Shown here: positions 7,450 to 17,033 of the stretch, piece by piece
Layout of the letters: the number at the start of each line of letters is the position of its first letter
How positions within the stretch are numbered: the first letter of the stretch is position 1
Origin: Demequina mangrovi
Lineage (GTDB): Bacteria; Actinomycetota; Actinomycetes; Actinomycetales; Demequinaceae
Length of the DNA: 64,000 nucleotides
NCBI RefSeq assembly: GCF_000759715.1
Contig: NZ_BBLU01000001.1
Span: 1 to 64,000 of the forward strand
Direction: 5' to 3'
Notes under the pieces: model-generated
Databases searched by the model: none
Seen by the model: only the letters and a program-made list of their open reading frames with translations
Told to the model about the DNA's origin: nothing
Made by a program: the position numbers and the translations under genes

Positions 7450-8652
7450 TCAGTCCTTGGCGGGGTTCTTGGCGGGCAGCGCGAGCATACGGTCGAGCGC
7501 GATCTTCGCGAGGCGCTGGGTCTCGTCGTCCACGACGATGACGTTGGGCACGTCGCCCGCGACCAGCGACTCGAGCGCCCACACGAGGTGCGGGAGGTCG
7601 ATGCGGTTCATGGTCGAGCAGAAGCAGACCGTGTCCTCGAGGAAGTGGACGTCCTTGTCGGGGTGCGCGTTCGCGAGGCGGCGGACCAGGTTGAGCTCGG
7701 TGCCGATCACCCACGACGAGCCGGGCTCGGCGGCGTCGAGCGCCTTGATGATGTACTCCGTCGAGCCGACCATGTCCGCGGCGGTGACGACGTCGTTGGC
7801 GCACTCGGGGTGCACCAGGACGTTGATGCCGGGGATCTGCTCGCGGAAGCGGTCGATGTGCGCCTTGCGGAAGCGGCCGTGCACCGAGCAGTGACCCTTC
7901 CAGAGGATCATGCGCGCCGCCTCGACCGCCTCGGGGGTGTTGCCGCCGAGGGGCTTGCGGGGGTCCCAGACGATGCAGTCGTCGAGCGAGAGGCCCAGCT
8001 GGAGCACCGCGGTGTTGCGGCCCAGGTGCTGGTCGGGCAGGAACAGCACCTTGCCGTCGCCCTCGACGCCGCCGACCTGGTCGAAGGCCCAGTGGAGCGC
8101 GACCTCGGCGTTGGAGGACGTGCAGACCACGCCGCCGTGCTCGCCGCAGAACGCCTTGATGGCGGCGGTCGAGTTCATGTAGGTCACGGGGACGGTGCGG
8201 GAGGCGATGCCGGCCTCCTCGAGCTGCGCCCACGCGTCGTCGACCTGGTTGATGTTCGCCATGTCCGCCATCGAGCAGCCGGCGGCCATGTCCGGGAGGA
8301 TCACCTGCTGGTCGTCGGAGGTGAGGATGTCCGCGGACTCCGCCATGAAGTGGACGCCGCAGAACACGATGAACTCGGCGGCGGGGCGCGCGGCCGCGTC
8401 GCGCGCGAGCTTGAACGAGTCGCCGGTGACATCGGCGAACTGGATCACCTCGTCGCGCTGATAGTGGTGGCCCAGGATGAACACGCGGTCGCCGAGGGCC
8501 TCCTTCGCGGCGCGGGCACGCTCGACCAGGCCGGGATCCGACGGCGAGGGCAGGGTGCCAGGGCAGTCGACGCCGCGCTCCGACAGCGGGTCGCGACGCT
8601 CGCCCAGGAGCATCAGCGCAGACGGCGAGGGCTCAGAGAAGGTCTGGGTCAT
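7450..8652 (-). CDS. nadA: Quinolinate synthase A
   Basis: A 400-aa [4Fe-4S] enzyme that condenses iminoaspartate with dihydroxyacetone phosphate to quinolinate, the second step of bacterial NAD synthesis. Visible motifs are ILGHHYQRDEV, the cluster Cys in FCGVHFMAESA, PDMAAGCSMADM, the substrate loop with HPEC and the late CFCSTMNR. Length fits the long-type NadA. The start ATG at 8652 is chosen over the upstream frame because GACAAT stands 6 nt before it and no ribosome site exists. No nadB or nadC is in the window. It is divergent from a glycerate-kinase-like gene. Confidence 0.95.
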   Translation of the reverse strand: MTQTFSEPSPSALMLLGERRDPLSERGVDCPGTLPSPSDPGLVERARAAKEALGDRVFILGHHYQRDEVIQFADVTGDSFKLARDAAARPAAEFIVFCGVHFMAESADILTSDDQQVILPDMAAGCSMADMANINQVDDAWAQLEEAGIASRTVPVTYMNSTAAIKAFCGEHGGVVCTSSNAEVALHWAFDQVGGVEGDGKVLFLPDQHLGRNTAVLQLGLSLDDCIVWDPRKPLGGNTPEAVEAARMILWKGHCSVHGRFRKAHIDRFREQIPGINVLVHPECANDVVTAADMVGSTEYIIKALDAAEPGSSWVIGTELNLVRRLANAHPDKDVHFLEDTVCFCSTMNRIDLPHLVWALESLVAGDVPNVIVVDDETQRLAKIALDRMLALPAKNPAKD

Positions 8653-8692
8653 CTGGCCATTGTCGCATGGCGAGCAGGGCACACTTGAGGCC
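8653..8692. promoter_or_regulatory. 40-bp divergent promoter region nadA / glycerate-kinase-like
   Basis: GACAAT on the minus strand lies 6 nt before the nadA ATG. CACACT on the plus strand lies 7 nt before the opposite ATG. Both directions look leaderless, and no room is left for separate operators. Confidence 0.6.
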
Positions 8693-9673
8693 ATGCGAGC
8701 CGTCATCGCCGCCCAGAGCTGGCCCCTTCAGGACGCCGGGAGCCTCGCTCCCGCGGACACCGCCCGACTCGTCCGAGATGCCTGGGAGGCCACCTCGCCG
8801 CACGTCGACCTCGCGGTCGTCGCGGCACCCTCGGGCGCGCCGCGGAGCGCCGACGCGCTGTCCGGAGACGAGGCCCCGGTGGGCGGTGCGATCGCGCGTC
8901 GCGTCGGCACGACCGTGGTGCTCGCGCCCGCGACCGGTGCCCGCTGGGAGCCCGCGGCCCTCGGCTCCGCGCTGCTCGGCCTGGCGGCGGCGGGGGAGGG
9001 CGCGACAGTGGTGGTGCCGCTCGGCGACGAGCCTCCGGCCGGGGACGCGGTCGACCTCTGGGGAGGCGGCCTCGAGGCGGCCCGCGCCGGCGTCGCCACG
9101 CTCGACATCGTGGCGCTCGTCGGCTCCGACCGCCCGCTCCTGGGCTTCTCCGGCATGAGCGCGGCCGTGCGCGACGGCCGGGAGCACGATGCGGCGCTCG
9201 CCGCCGCGGCCCAGGCTCAGGAGGAGCGGTGGACCGCGATCGCGCGTGAGGCGGACCCGCTCGCATCGCGTCGCACGCTGCTCGGACCGGCGCGTCTGTC
9301 CGACGAGCCGGGCACGGGCGCGGCCGGGGGTCTCGCGTACGCGCTGGCCGCGCTGGGCGCCCGGCTGGTCCCCGCATCGTCCGCGCTCGCCGCGCTCGCC
9401 GGTCTCGAGGAGGAGGCCGCGACCGCCGACGTCGTCGTCGCCGTGACCGCGCGGCTGCGCGCCGCCGATCTCGACCACGGCGTGGCCGCCGCCGCATCGT
9501 CCCTCGCCGCACGTCGGGGGGTCCCGTGCGTCGTGGTGACGGCCGACCTGGGCGTGGGGAAGCGCGACCTCATGGCGGCGGGCATCGCGTCCGCGCACGA
9601 GGGCGCGCCGGGGGAGGCCGGGCTCGCCGACCAGATCCGTCGCGTGGCCCAGACCTGGACGCCCGGACGGTGA
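8693..9673 (+). CDS. Glycerate-kinase-like protein
   Basis: A 326-aa protein with the general outline of the glycerate kinase (GarK/GlxK) fold. Its C-terminal part resembles the kinase family (PCVVVTADLGVGKRDLMAAGI), and alternating Ala/Val-rich strands and helices run throughout. The usual MADGGEGT substrate motif is not seen, so catalytic activity is doubtful. It may be a diverged family member kept beside nadA and erpA. The start ATG at 8693 follows CACACT by 7 nt (leaderless pattern); the longer upstream frame overlaps nadA and is not credible. Confidence 0.6.
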   Translation: MRAVIAAQSWPLQDAGSLAPADTARLVRDAWEATSPHVDLAVVAAPSGAPRSADALSGDEAPVGGAIARRVGTTVVLAPATGARWEPAALGSALLGLAAAGEGATVVVPLGDEPPAGDAVDLWGGGLEAARAGVATLDIVALVGSDRPLLGFSGMSAAVRDGREHDAALAAAAQAQEERWTAIAREADPLASRRTLLGPARLSDEPGTGAAGGLAYALAALGARLVPASSALAALAGLEEEAATADVVVAVTARLRAADLDHGVAAAASSLAARRGVPCVVVTADLGVGKRDLMAAGIASAHEGAPGEAGLADQIRRVAQTWTPGR

Positions 9674-9700
9674 CATGTCCACGACATCTGCGCGCGGGGG

Positions 9701-9729
9701 TTCGGAATACATCCGGACGGGCGTACGCT
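9701..9729 (+). promoter_or_regulatory. Putative erpA promoter
   Basis: TTCGGA at 9701-9706 and TACGCT at 9724-9729 are separated by 17 bp, upstream of erpA and giving a 5' leader of about 25 nt. Unlike most genes here, erpA has a strong ribosome site (GAGAGGAGG), which fits a leadered transcript. Confidence 0.5.
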
Positions 9730-9759
9730 TGAGAGAACACCGAGAGAGAGGAGGCGCAC

Positions 9760-10113
9760 ATGGCTGATCTTGCGACCGAGACCAAGTCCCACGGCGTCGT
9801 CATCACCGATGCTGCGGCGGCGAAGGTCAGGAGCCTGCTCGAGCAGGAGGGCCGCGACGACCTTCGACTGCGCCTCGCGGTGCAGCCCGGCGGTTGCTCG
9901 GGTCTCATCTACCAGCTCTACTTCGACGAGCGCACGCTGGACGGGGACGCGGTTCGCGACTTCGACGGCGTGGAGGTCGTTGTCGACAAGATGTCGGTCC
10001 CGTACCTCGACGGTGCGACGATCGACTTCGCGGACACCATCGAGAAGCAGGGTTTCACCATCGACAACCCGAACGCCTCGAGCTCCTGCGCGTGCGGAGA
10101 CTCCTTCAGCTGA
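9760..10113 (+). CDS. erpA: Iron-sulfur cluster insertion protein ErpA (A-type carrier)
   Basis: A 117-aa A-type Fe-S carrier that binds clusters and hands them to target enzymes. The three conserved cysteines are present: Cys46 in QPGGCSGLIY, and Cys110 and Cys112 in the C-terminal CACGDSF. Length is typical. GAGAGAGGAGG precedes the ATG by 6 nt. It sits between nadA (an Fe-S enzyme) and a desulfurase-like/TusA-like pair, a common actinobacterial neighbourhood that links cluster supply to respiratory genes. Confidence 0.92.
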   Translation: MADLATETKSHGVVITDAAAAKVRSLLEQEGRDDLRLRLAVQPGGCSGLIYQLYFDERTLDGDAVRDFDGVEVVVDKMSVPYLDGATIDFADTIEKQGFTIDNPNASSSCACGDSFS

Positions 10114-10119
10114 TCTGAT

Positions 10120-10377
10120 TCAGCGCAGACGGACGGTGAGGGCCACGCCCTCGCCGTCCGTTCTGCTTTCCCCGACGAACTCGTGGCCGGTCATGCGCGC
10201 CCACGCGGGCACGTCGATGCGTGCGGCGAGGTCGGTGCACAGCACCGTGATCGCGGTGCCGGCCGGCAGACCCTTCGCCGCCTTCGCCAGCTCGATGATC
10301 GGCAACGGGCACAGCAGCCCGGTCGCGTCGACGGTGACGTCCGAAGCGTCGGCGGCGGCCGCCTGATCCGCGCTCAC
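10120..10377 (-). CDS. TusA-family sulfur carrier
   Basis: An 85-aa TusA-like protein with the conserved sulfur-carrying Cys23 in the CPxP motif (LLCPLPIIELAKA) and a two-layer alpha/beta pattern. TusA proteins accept persulfide sulfur from desulfurases or rhodaneses. GTG at 10377 follows the stop of the upstream desulfurase-like gene by one base (TGA-C-GTG), so translation is probably coupled. As I recall, in many actinobacteria the two proteins are fused into one chain; here they are separate. It is convergent with erpA, with a 6-bp gap. Confidence 0.85.
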   Translation of the reverse strand: MSADQAAAADASDVTVDATGLLCPLPIIELAKAAKGLPAGTAITVLCTDLAARIDVPAWARMTGHEFVGESRTDGEGVALTVRLR

Positions 10378-10378
10378 G

Positions 10379-11509
10379 TCACAGCTCCGGGGCGCCGGCC
10401 TCGGCGCGCAGGTCCGCGATGACGCGGGGCATGAGCGCGAGCAGGCGGGAGATCTGCTCCTCGGTGACGCCCGGGTGGAGGCCCAGGCGCACGTTGCCGT
10501 GGCTGAGCGCCCCGACCGACGCGAGGACGCGGCTCGGCTCGAGGGTGCTCGTGGTGCAGGCCGAGCCCGAACCGACGGCGATGCCCTCGCGGTCGAGGCG
10601 GCTCAGCAGCGACTCGCCGTCGACGTAGAGGCACGAGAACGTGACGATGTGGGGGAGACGCTCGTCGGGGTCGCCGACCACGTCGACGCCCGGCCACGTC
10701 GCGGCGGTGGCGCGGACCCGCGCGACCAGGCCGCGGAGGCGCTCGGTGGTGGACTCGAGCTGCTCCGTGCGCTCCTGCAGCGCGACGGCCGCGGCGAGGA
10801 CCGATGGGACGAACACGCCGCCGGGCGCCCAGTCGTCGCCCTCGGGCCACGAGGGGAGCCACCGGGTGCGCGGCTGCAACGCGACGATCCCGAGGCCCGA
10901 CGGGCCGCCCCAGTCGGCGGGGTTCGCCACCAGCGCGTCCCAGTGCTCGGGGCTTGCGCCGTGGCCGATGCTCGCGGTCGCGTCGACCACGAGGGGGACG
11001 TTCGCGCTCCGGGTGACCTCCGCGACCTGATCGAGACGTTGGAGCGTCCCGATCTCGTGGTTGCCGTGCTGGACCGCGGCGAGCGCGACGTCGGGGACCG
11101 CGAGCTCCGCGGCCAGCGCGTCGAGGTCGACGTGCCCCAGGGTGTCGACCGGCACGGTGGTGACGTTGCCGCCCGCGAGGTGGTGGGCGGCGAGCAGGGT
11201 CGCGTCGCGCTCGATCGCGGTGCCGACGATGCGGTCGCGTCCGCGGCGCGCCGCGAAGATGCCCGCGATGATGCGCTCGAGACCGGTGTGAGGGGAGTGG
11301 CTGAGGTGGGTGTGCTCGGGGCGCGTGCCGAGCACGTCGGCGAAGGCCTCGCGGGCCGCATCGACGAGCTGCCTGGCACGACGCGACTCGGTGTGCAGAC
11401 GGGACGGATCGGCCCACCCGTCGGCCAGCCCGGCGTGGAACGCCTCGAGCGTCCTGTTCGTCATAGGTGCGGACCCCGAGGCGTCCAGGAACATGCGTGC
11501 GGCCTGCAT
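10379..11509 (-). CDS. Class V aminotransferase / cysteine desulfurase homologue lacking the PLP lysine
   Basis: A 376-aa homologue of cysteine desulfurases (NifS/IscS). It keeps the active-site Cys loop GSGSACTTSTLEPSRVL (Cys318), the NHEIG motif (150-154) and VDATAS (176-180). At the PLP-lysine position the usual S-x-H-K-x-x-G-P reads NPADWGGPSG, so His is Ala198 and Lys is Asp199. The catalytic-base motif EHKA reads ERDA (Arg101). It may therefore be a non-PLP relative or a persulfide relay, not a normal desulfurase. The start ATG at 11509 has TACGGT 6 nt upstream (leaderless). It is translationally coupled to the TusA-like gene and divergent from ctaC. Confidence 0.8.
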   Translation of the reverse strand: MQAARMFLDASGSAPMTNRTLEAFHAGLADGWADPSRLHTESRRARQLVDAAREAFADVLGTRPEHTHLSHSPHTGLERIIAGIFAARRGRDRIVGTAIERDATLLAAHHLAGGNVTTVPVDTLGHVDLDALAAELAVPDVALAAVQHGNHEIGTLQRLDQVAEVTRSANVPLVVDATASIGHGASPEHWDALVANPADWGGPSGLGIVALQPRTRWLPSWPEGDDWAPGGVFVPSVLAAAVALQERTEQLESTTERLRGLVARVRATAATWPGVDVVGDPDERLPHIVTFSCLYVDGESLLSRLDREGIAVGSGSACTTSTLEPSRVLASVGALSHGNVRLGLHPGVTEEQISRLLALMPRVIADLRAEAGAPEL

Positions 11510-11541
11510 GGCATCACCGTACAGCGCGCTACACTGCCCGT
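11510..11541. promoter_or_regulatory. 32-bp divergent promoter region desulfurase-like / ctaC
   Basis: TACGGT (minus, RC of 11516-11521) and TACACT (plus, 11530-11535) each lie exactly 6 nt before their start codons. This is the third compact leaderless divergent pair in the first 12 kb. Confidence 0.65.
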
Positions 11542-12417
11542 GTGTCCCTGCTTTCACGTCCCCGCGTGCCCGGAAAAGCCCTGGCAGGCATCGCTGTCCT
11601 GGGACTGACGTCCCTCCTGGCAGGATGCGCCAACGGCATCGAGAACGGCGCCCTTCCCAGTTCCCCTGACATCACCAACCAGACCGGGCGGATCATCACG
11701 CTCTGGAACGGCTCATGGATCGCCGCGCTCGTCGTCGGCGTGATCACATGGGGCCTGATCCTCTGGTGCGTGGCGGTGTACCGCAAGCGCAAGGGGGACA
11801 ACAAGCTCCCCGTGCAGACGCGTGCGAACGTTCCGCTCGAGCTGATGTACACCATCGTCCCGCTGCTGATGATCGGCGTGCTCTTCAAGTACACGGCCGA
11901 GGACATCGCCGCGATCACGGACACGTCCGAGACCCCGGACGTCCAGATCAACGTGGTCGGCAAGCAGTGGAGCTGGGACTTCAACTACATCGACGACGAC
12001 GTCTACGACCCGGGCGTCCAGGCGACGCTCACCGGCGAGGAGGGCGTCGAGGAGACGCTCCCGACGCTGTACCTGCCCGTCGACGAGCGCGTCGAGTTCA
12101 CCATCGACTCGCGCGACGTCATCCACTCGTTCTGGATCCCGGCGTTCCTGTACAAGATCGACGCGGTCCCCGGCCGCACCAACACCTTCCAGGTCATCCC
12201 GACCGAGGAGGGCCTGTACCAGGGCAAGTGCGCCGAGCTCTGCGGCGAGTACCACGCGTCCATGCTCTTCAACGTGGCCGTCGTGTCGCGAGAGGAGTAC
12301 GACGCCCACATGGAGGAGCTCCGCGCCGCGGGCTACGACGGCCAGATCGGCGTCGACGAGTACAGCCGCGACCAGGTGGTCCAGCTCACCGAGGACCACG
12401 AGGAGGCCGAGTCCTGA
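11542..12417 (+). CDS. ctaC: Cytochrome c oxidase subunit II (aa3 type)
   Basis: A 291-aa CuA-containing subunit of the terminal oxidase. It begins with a lipoprotein signal whose lipobox LLAGC gives Cys29 as the lipidated residue. Two membrane segments follow at about 57-77 and 97-115, then the extracytoplasmic cupredoxin domain. CuA ligands are visible: the His of VIHSFWIP and the Cys-x3-Cys...His...Met set in [12 protein letters not shown]. The start is GTG at 11542, 6 nt after TACACT (leaderless). The stop overlaps the ctaD ATG (TGATG), so the two are translationally coupled. Confidence 0.95.
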   Translation: MSLLSRPRVPGKALAGIAVLGLTSLLAGCANGIENGALPSSPDITNQTGRIITLWNGSWIAALVVGVITWGLILWCVAVYRKRKGDNKLPVQTRANVPLELMYTIVPLLMIGVLFKYTAEDIAAITDTSETPDVQINVVGKQWSWDFNYIDDDVYDPGVQATLTGEEGVEETLPTLYLPVDERVEFTIDSRDVIHSFWIPAFLYKIDAVPGRTNTFQVIPTEEGLYQGKCAELCGEYHASMLFNVAVVSREEYDAHMEELRAAGYDGQIGVDEYSRDQVVQLTEDHEEAES

Positions 12418-14132
12418 TGGCCACGACACTTCCGTACGAGAGCGGCGACGCTCCGCGCACCGCCGTCCTGCCGTCCACGCACACGCGTCGCGGCTCGCTG
12501 GTCATCAAGTGGATCACCTCCACCGACCACAAGACCATCGGGTACATGTACCTGATCACGTCGTTCTTCTTCTTCATCGTGGGCGGTCTGCTCGCGCTGC
12601 TCATCCGCGCCGAGCTCTTCGAGCCCGGCATGCAGGTGGTGCAGTCGGCCGAGCAGTACAACCAGCTGTTCACGATGCACGGCACGATCATGCTGCTGCT
12701 GTTCGCCACCCCGCTGTTCGCGGGCTTCGCGAACTTCATCATGCCGCTGCAGATCGGCGCGCCCGACGTCGCCTTCCCGCGCCTCAACATGCTGGCGTAC
12801 TGGCTGTACCTCTTCGGCGGCGTCATCGCGATGGCCGGCTTCTTCACGCCGCAGGGCGCGGCCTCGTTCGGCTGGTTCGCGTACGCGCCGCTGTCGAACT
12901 CGATCTACTCGCCCGGAGTCGGCGGCGACCTGTGGGTCTTCGGCCTCGCGCTCGGCGGCTTCGGCACCATCCTCGGCTCGGTCAACTTCATCACGACCAT
13001 CGTGACGATGCGCGCGCCGGGCATGACGATGTTCCGCATGCCGATCTTCACCTGGAACATCCTGGTGACGTCGATGCTCGTGCTGCTGGCCTTCCCGCCG
13101 CTCGCCTCGGCGCTGTTCGCGCTCGGCTCGGACCGCGTGCTCCACTCGCAGGTCTTCAACCCGGACAACGGCGGCGCCATCCTGTGGCAGCACCTGTTCT
13201 GGTTCTTCGGCCATCCCGAGGTGTACATCATCGCGCTGCCGTTCTTCGGCATCGTCTCCGAGATCTTCCCGGTCTTCTCGCGTAAACCCCTGTTCGGCTA
13301 CCACGGCCTCGTGTACGCGACCATCGCGATCGCGGCGCTGTCCGTGACCGTCTGGGCGCACCACATGTACGTCACGGGCGCGGTGCTGCTGCCGTTCTTC
13401 TCGTTCATGACGATGCTCATCGCGGTCCCGACCGGCGTGAAGTTCTTCAACTGGATCGGCACGATGTGGCGAGGGAAGATCACCTTCGAGACGCCGATGC
13501 TGTGGTCGATCGGCTTCCTCGTGACCTTCCTCTTCGGCGGCCTCACGGGCATCATCCTCAGCTCCTCGGTGCTGGACTTCCCGCTGTCGGACTCGTACTT
13601 CGTGGTCGCGCACTTCCACTACGTCGTCTTCGGCACCGTGGTGTTCGCGATGTTCGCCGGCTTCTACTTCTGGTGGCCCAAGTTCACCGGCAAGATGCTC
13701 GACGAGCGCCTGGGCAAGATCCACTTCTGGCTGCTCTTCGTGGGCTTCCACACGACGTTCCTGGTCCAGCACTGGCTGGGTGCCCACGGCATGGCGCGAC
13801 GCTACGTCGACTACATGCCCGAGGACGGCTTCACCTGGATGAACCAGCTGTCGACCATCGGCGCCGTGGTGCTCGCGCTGTCGACCCTGCCGTTCCTGTG
13901 GAACGTGTACGTGACGTCGAAGAAGGCGCCGCAGGTCACCGTGGACGACCCGTGGGGCTTCGGCAACTCGCTCGAGTGGGTCACCTCGTGCCCGCCGCCG
14001 CGCCACAACTTCACGTCCATCCCGCGCATCCGCTCGGAGCGGCCCGCGTTCGACCTGCACCACCCCGGTGCGGCCGCGCGCGACCACTACCAGGCCGAGC
14101 GTGACGCCACCGACCACGCGCCGGTCGCGTAA
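12417..14132 (+). CDS. ctaD: Cytochrome c oxidase subunit I
   Basis: A 571-aa catalytic subunit carrying heme a and the heme a3-CuB centre, with about 12 membrane segments. Landmarks are [11 protein letters not shown] before helix 1, FTMHGTIML with a heme a His, the CuB/cross-link region [19 protein letters not shown] and [13 protein letters not shown] with the late heme ligands. The C-terminal tail is soluble and His/Pro-rich ([13 protein letters not shown]). Length is typical for actinobacterial CtaD. It overlaps ctaC by one base and is followed 12 bp later by ctaF. Confidence 0.97.
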   Translation: MATTLPYESGDAPRTAVLPSTHTRRGSLVIKWITSTDHKTIGYMYLITSFFFFIVGGLLALLIRAELFEPGMQVVQSAEQYNQLFTMHGTIMLLLFATPLFAGFANFIMPLQIGAPDVAFPRLNMLAYWLYLFGGVIAMAGFFTPQGAASFGWFAYAPLSNSIYSPGVGGDLWVFGLALGGFGTILGSVNFITTIVTMRAPGMTMFRMPIFTWNILVTSMLVLLAFPPLASALFALGSDRVLHSQVFNPDNGGAILWQHLFWFFGHPEVYIIALPFFGIVSEIFPVFSRKPLFGYHGLVYATIAIAALSVTVWAHHMYVTGAVLLPFFSFMTMLIAVPTGVKFFNWIGTMWRGKITFETPMLWSIGFLVTFLFGGLTGIILSSSVLDFPLSDSYFVVAHFHYVVFGTVVFAMFAGFYFWWPKFTGKMLDERLGKIHFWLLFVGFHTTFLVQHWLGAHGMARRYVDYMPEDGFTWMNQLSTIGAVVLALSTLPFLWNVYVTSKKAPQVTVDDPWGFGNSLEWVTSCPPPRHNFTSIPRIRSERPAFDLHHPGAAARDHYQAERDATDHAPVA

Positions 14133-14144
14133 GGAGAATGCACG

Positions 14145-14546
14145 ATGCGTACTGAAGCCAACATCTTCATCGTCCCCGGCGTGTTCTTCTTCATCGCCGG
14201 CACGGCCTACGGGATCTTCACGCACTGGTCGGAGTGGGTCGGGTTCACCGCGATCCTGCTGACCGGCGGCATGTTCGCCATGGTCGCGGTGTACTTCAAG
14301 ATGCTGGAGAAGCGCCACGGCCAGCGCGCCGAGGACCGCGAGGACGCCGAGATCTCGGAGGACGCGGGCCTGCAGGGCACCTTCGCCCCGTGGAGCTGGT
14401 GGCCGCTGGTCGCCGGGCTCGGCGCTGCTCTCGCGTTCGTCGCGCTCGCCGTCGGCTGGTGGATCATGGTCCCCGCGGCCGTGGTCGGCGTGATCGGCCT
14501 GGTCGGCTGGGTCATGGAGTTCTCGCACGGACAGCACGCGCACTGA
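14145..14546 (+). CDS. ctaF: Actinobacterial cytochrome c oxidase subunit IV
   Basis: A 133-aa integral membrane protein with four predicted segments (about 8-26, 33-53, 85-104, 106-124), of the actinobacterial COX4 family. It is the small subunit of the bc1-aa3 supercomplex. The start MRTEANIF is characteristic, and AAGGAG lies 5-6 nt before the ATG. It completes the ctaCDF cluster and is followed by a strong terminator. Confidence 0.93.
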   Translation: MRTEANIFIVPGVFFFIAGTAYGIFTHWSEWVGFTAILLTGGMFAMVAVYFKMLEKRHGQRAEDREDAEISEDAGLQGTFAPWSWWPLVAGLGAALAFVALAVGWWIMVPAAVVGVIGLVGWVMEFSHGQHAH

Positions 14547-14561
14547 CGCTGCAACCGTTCT

Positions 14562-14597
14562 GAAGCGGCCCGTCCCCAGGTGGGGGCGGGCCGCTTC
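14562..14597. terminator. Terminator of ctaCDF
   Basis: A 16-bp perfect stem GAAGCGGCCCGTCCCC with a 4-nt loop, 15 bp past the ctaF stop. Confidence 0.9.
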
Positions 14598-14671
14598 GCT
14601 GCTCCCGCCCGTTGTCGGCGGCGGGCGGCACAATGGTCACCGACGCATCGTCCCCACCGTCGGGAGCCCCC

Positions 14672-17020
14672 ATGACCCAGCCCGTGCACGCCGCCGACGC
14701 CCACGACCTCATCCGGGTCGAGGGCGCGCGCGAGAACAACCTCAAGGACGTCACGCTCACGCTCCCCAAGCGGCGCATCACGGTGTTCACGGGAGTGTCG
14801 GGCTCCGGCAAGAGCTCGCTCGTCTTCGACACCGTCGCCGCCGAGTCGCAGCGCATGATCAACGAGACCTACAGCGCCTTCGTCCAGGGCTTCATGCCCA
14901 CGCTCGCGCGTCCCGACGTGGACCGGCTCGAGGGCCTCACCACCGCGATCATCGTCGACCAGGAGCGGATGGGGGCGAACGCGCGGTCGACCGTCGGCAC
15001 GGTGACGGACGCCAACGCGCTGCTGCGGATCCTCTTCAGCAGGCTCGGTGACCCGCACCTCGGCTCGCCCCAGGCGTACTCGTTCAACGTGCCGTCGGTG
15101 TCCGGGCAGGGCGCGATCTCCGTCGGCGGGGCGAAGAAGGAGGTGCGCACCTTCTCGCAGCTGGGAGGGATGTGCCCGCGGTGCGAGGGGATGGGCAGCG
15201 TCTCCGACATCGACCTCGCGCAGCTGGTCGACGAGTCGCTGGCGCTCAAGGAGGGCGCGATCACGGTGCCCGGCTACACCGCCGACGGCTGGGCCGTGCG
15301 CCTCATCGCGAACGTGGTGCCCGGCGACGTTCCGGTCAAGGACTTCACGGCCAAGCAGCGGGAGGACTTCCTCTACGCGAAGCCGCGCAAGGTCAAGGCC
15401 GAGGGGATCAACCTCACGTACGAGGGGCTGGTCCCCAAGATCCAGAAGTCGATGCTGTCCAAGGACGTCGACTCGATGCAGCCGCACATCCGGGCCTTCG
15501 TCGAGCGGGCTGTGACGTTCCAGACGTGTCCCGAGTGCGCGGGCACGCGGCTCGCGGAGGGTGCGAGGGAGTCGCGCATCGGCGGCGTGAGCATCGCCGA
15601 CGCGTGCGCGATGCAGATCACCGACCTCGCGGCGTGGGTGAGCGGCCTCGCGGAGCCGACCGTGGCGCCGCTGCTGCGTTCGCTCGCGGACCTGTGCGCC
15701 GGCTTCGTGGAGATCGGGCTCGGCTACCTCTCGCTCGACCGCCCGTCGGGCACGCTGAGCGGGGGAGAGGCGCAGCGCGTCAAGATGATCCGCCACCTCG
15801 GCTCGTCGCTCACCGACGTCACGTACGTATTCGACGAGCCCACCGTGGGCCTCCACCCCCACGACATCCGCCGCATGAACGAGCTCCTGGTGCGTCTGCG
15901 CGACAAGGGCAACACCGTGCTCGTGGTCGAGCACAAGCCCGAGGCGATCGCCATCGCGGACCACGTGGTGGACCTCGGTCCGGGCGCCGGGTCCGGAGGC
16001 GGCTCGGTGTGCTTCGAGGGGACGGTCGAGGGGCTCCGCGCCAGCGACACCCTCACCGGACGACACCTCGACGACCGCGCGCGCCTCAAGGAGGCCGTGC
16101 GGACCCCGAGCGGCGCGATCGAGGTGCGCGGCGCCTCGTCCCACAACCTCAAGGACGTCGACGTCGACATCCCGCTCGGCGTGCTCTGCGTGGTGACCGG
16201 GGTCGCCGGCTCGGGCAAGAGCTCGCTCATCCGCGACTCGATCCCACCGGGCGAGGACGTCGTCTACGTCGACCAGACGGCGATCAAGGGCTCACGGCGC
16301 TCGAACCCGGCCACGTACACGGGGCTGCTCGAGCCGGTGCGCAAAACCTTCGCCAAGGCCAACGGCGTCAAGCCTGCGCTCTTCAGCGCGAACTCCGAGG
16401 GCGCGTGCCCGGTCTGCAACGGCGCCGGGGTGATCTTCACCGAGCTGGGGCCGATGGCCACGGTCTCGTCGACGTGCGAGGAGTGCGAGGGGCGCCGCTA
16501 TCAGGCTGAGGTGCTGCAGTACACGCTCGGCGGGCGCAACATCGCCGAGGTGCTGGAGATGCCCGTGAGCGAGGCCGTCGGCTACTTCGCCGACGGTGAG
16601 GCCCGCACCCCGGCGGCGCACGCGATCGTCGAGCGGCTCGAGGCCGTCGGGCTGGGATATCTGAGCCTGGGCCAGCCGCTCACCACGCTGTCGGGCGGCG
16701 AGCGCCAGCGTCTCAAGCTCGCGGTGCACATGGCGGACAAGGGCGGCGTCTACGTGCTCGACGAGCCCACCACAGGACTCCATCTCGCCGACGTCGCGCA
16801 TCTCCTGGGGCTGCTCGACCGGCTGGTGGACTCCGGCAAGTCGGTCATCGTGATCGAGCACCACCAGGCGGTCATGGCGCACGCGGACTGGATCATCGAC
16901 CTCGGTCCGGGGGCCGGTCACGACGGCGGGCGCATCGTCTTCGAGGGAACCCCGGCGGAGCTGGTCGCGTCGCGGGCGACGCTCACCGGCGAGCACCTCG
17001 CCGACTACGTCGGGGGCTAG
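14672..17020 (+). CDS. UvrA-like ABC ATPase (excinuclease UvrA family, short type)
   Basis: A 782-aa tandem ABC ATPase of the UvrA family. Walker A motifs are GVSGSGKSS (41-49) and GVAGSGKSS in the second half. The signature motifs SGGEAQRVK and SGGERQRLK and both DEPT Walker B regions are present. Zn-binding pairs occur as CPRC, CPEC, CPVC and CEEC. It is about 170 residues shorter than housekeeping UvrA, as in the UvrA2/DrrC group linked to drug or damage tolerance. The start ATG at 14672 has GGGAG 5 nt upstream; ATG at 14633 overlaps a CACAAT -10-like hexamer and is less likely. Confidence 0.85.
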   Translation: MTQPVHAADAHDLIRVEGARENNLKDVTLTLPKRRITVFTGVSGSGKSSLVFDTVAAESQRMINETYSAFVQGFMPTLARPDVDRLEGLTTAIIVDQERMGANARSTVGTVTDANALLRILFSRLGDPHLGSPQAYSFNVPSVSGQGAISVGGAKKEVRTFSQLGGMCPRCEGMGSVSDIDLAQLVDESLALKEGAITVPGYTADGWAVRLIANVVPGDVPVKDFTAKQREDFLYAKPRKVKAEGINLTYEGLVPKIQKSMLSKDVDSMQPHIRAFVERAVTFQTCPECAGTRLAEGARESRIGGVSIADACAMQITDLAAWVSGLAEPTVAPLLRSLADLCAGFVEIGLGYLSLDRPSGTLSGGEAQRVKMIRHLGSSLTDVTYVFDEPTVGLHPHDIRRMNELLVRLRDKGNTVLVVEHKPEAIAIADHVVDLGPGAGSGGGSVCFEGTVEGLRASDTLTGRHLDDRARLKEAVRTPSGAIEVRGASSHNLKDVDVDIPLGVLCVVTGVAGSGKSSLIRDSIPPGEDVVYVDQTAIKGSRRSNPATYTGLLEPVRKTFAKANGVKPALFSANSEGACPVCNGAGVIFTELGPMATVSSTCEECEGRRYQAEVLQYTLGGRNIAEVLEMPVSEAVGYFADGEARTPAAHAIVERLEAVGLGYLSLGQPLTTLSGGERQRLKLAVHMADKGGVYVLDEPTTGLHLADVAHLLGLLDRLVDSGKSVIVIEHHQAVMAHADWIIDLGPGAGHDGGRIVFEGTPAELVASRATLTGEHLADYVGG

Positions 17021-17033
17021 GGCCGGCGCTCGG

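Noticed and set aside
5640-7541. 633-codon plus-strand open frame over the aldo-keto reductase and DUF3043 genes
   Set aside because: Antisense shadow; both minus-strand genes have family motifs, sensible starts and terminators.
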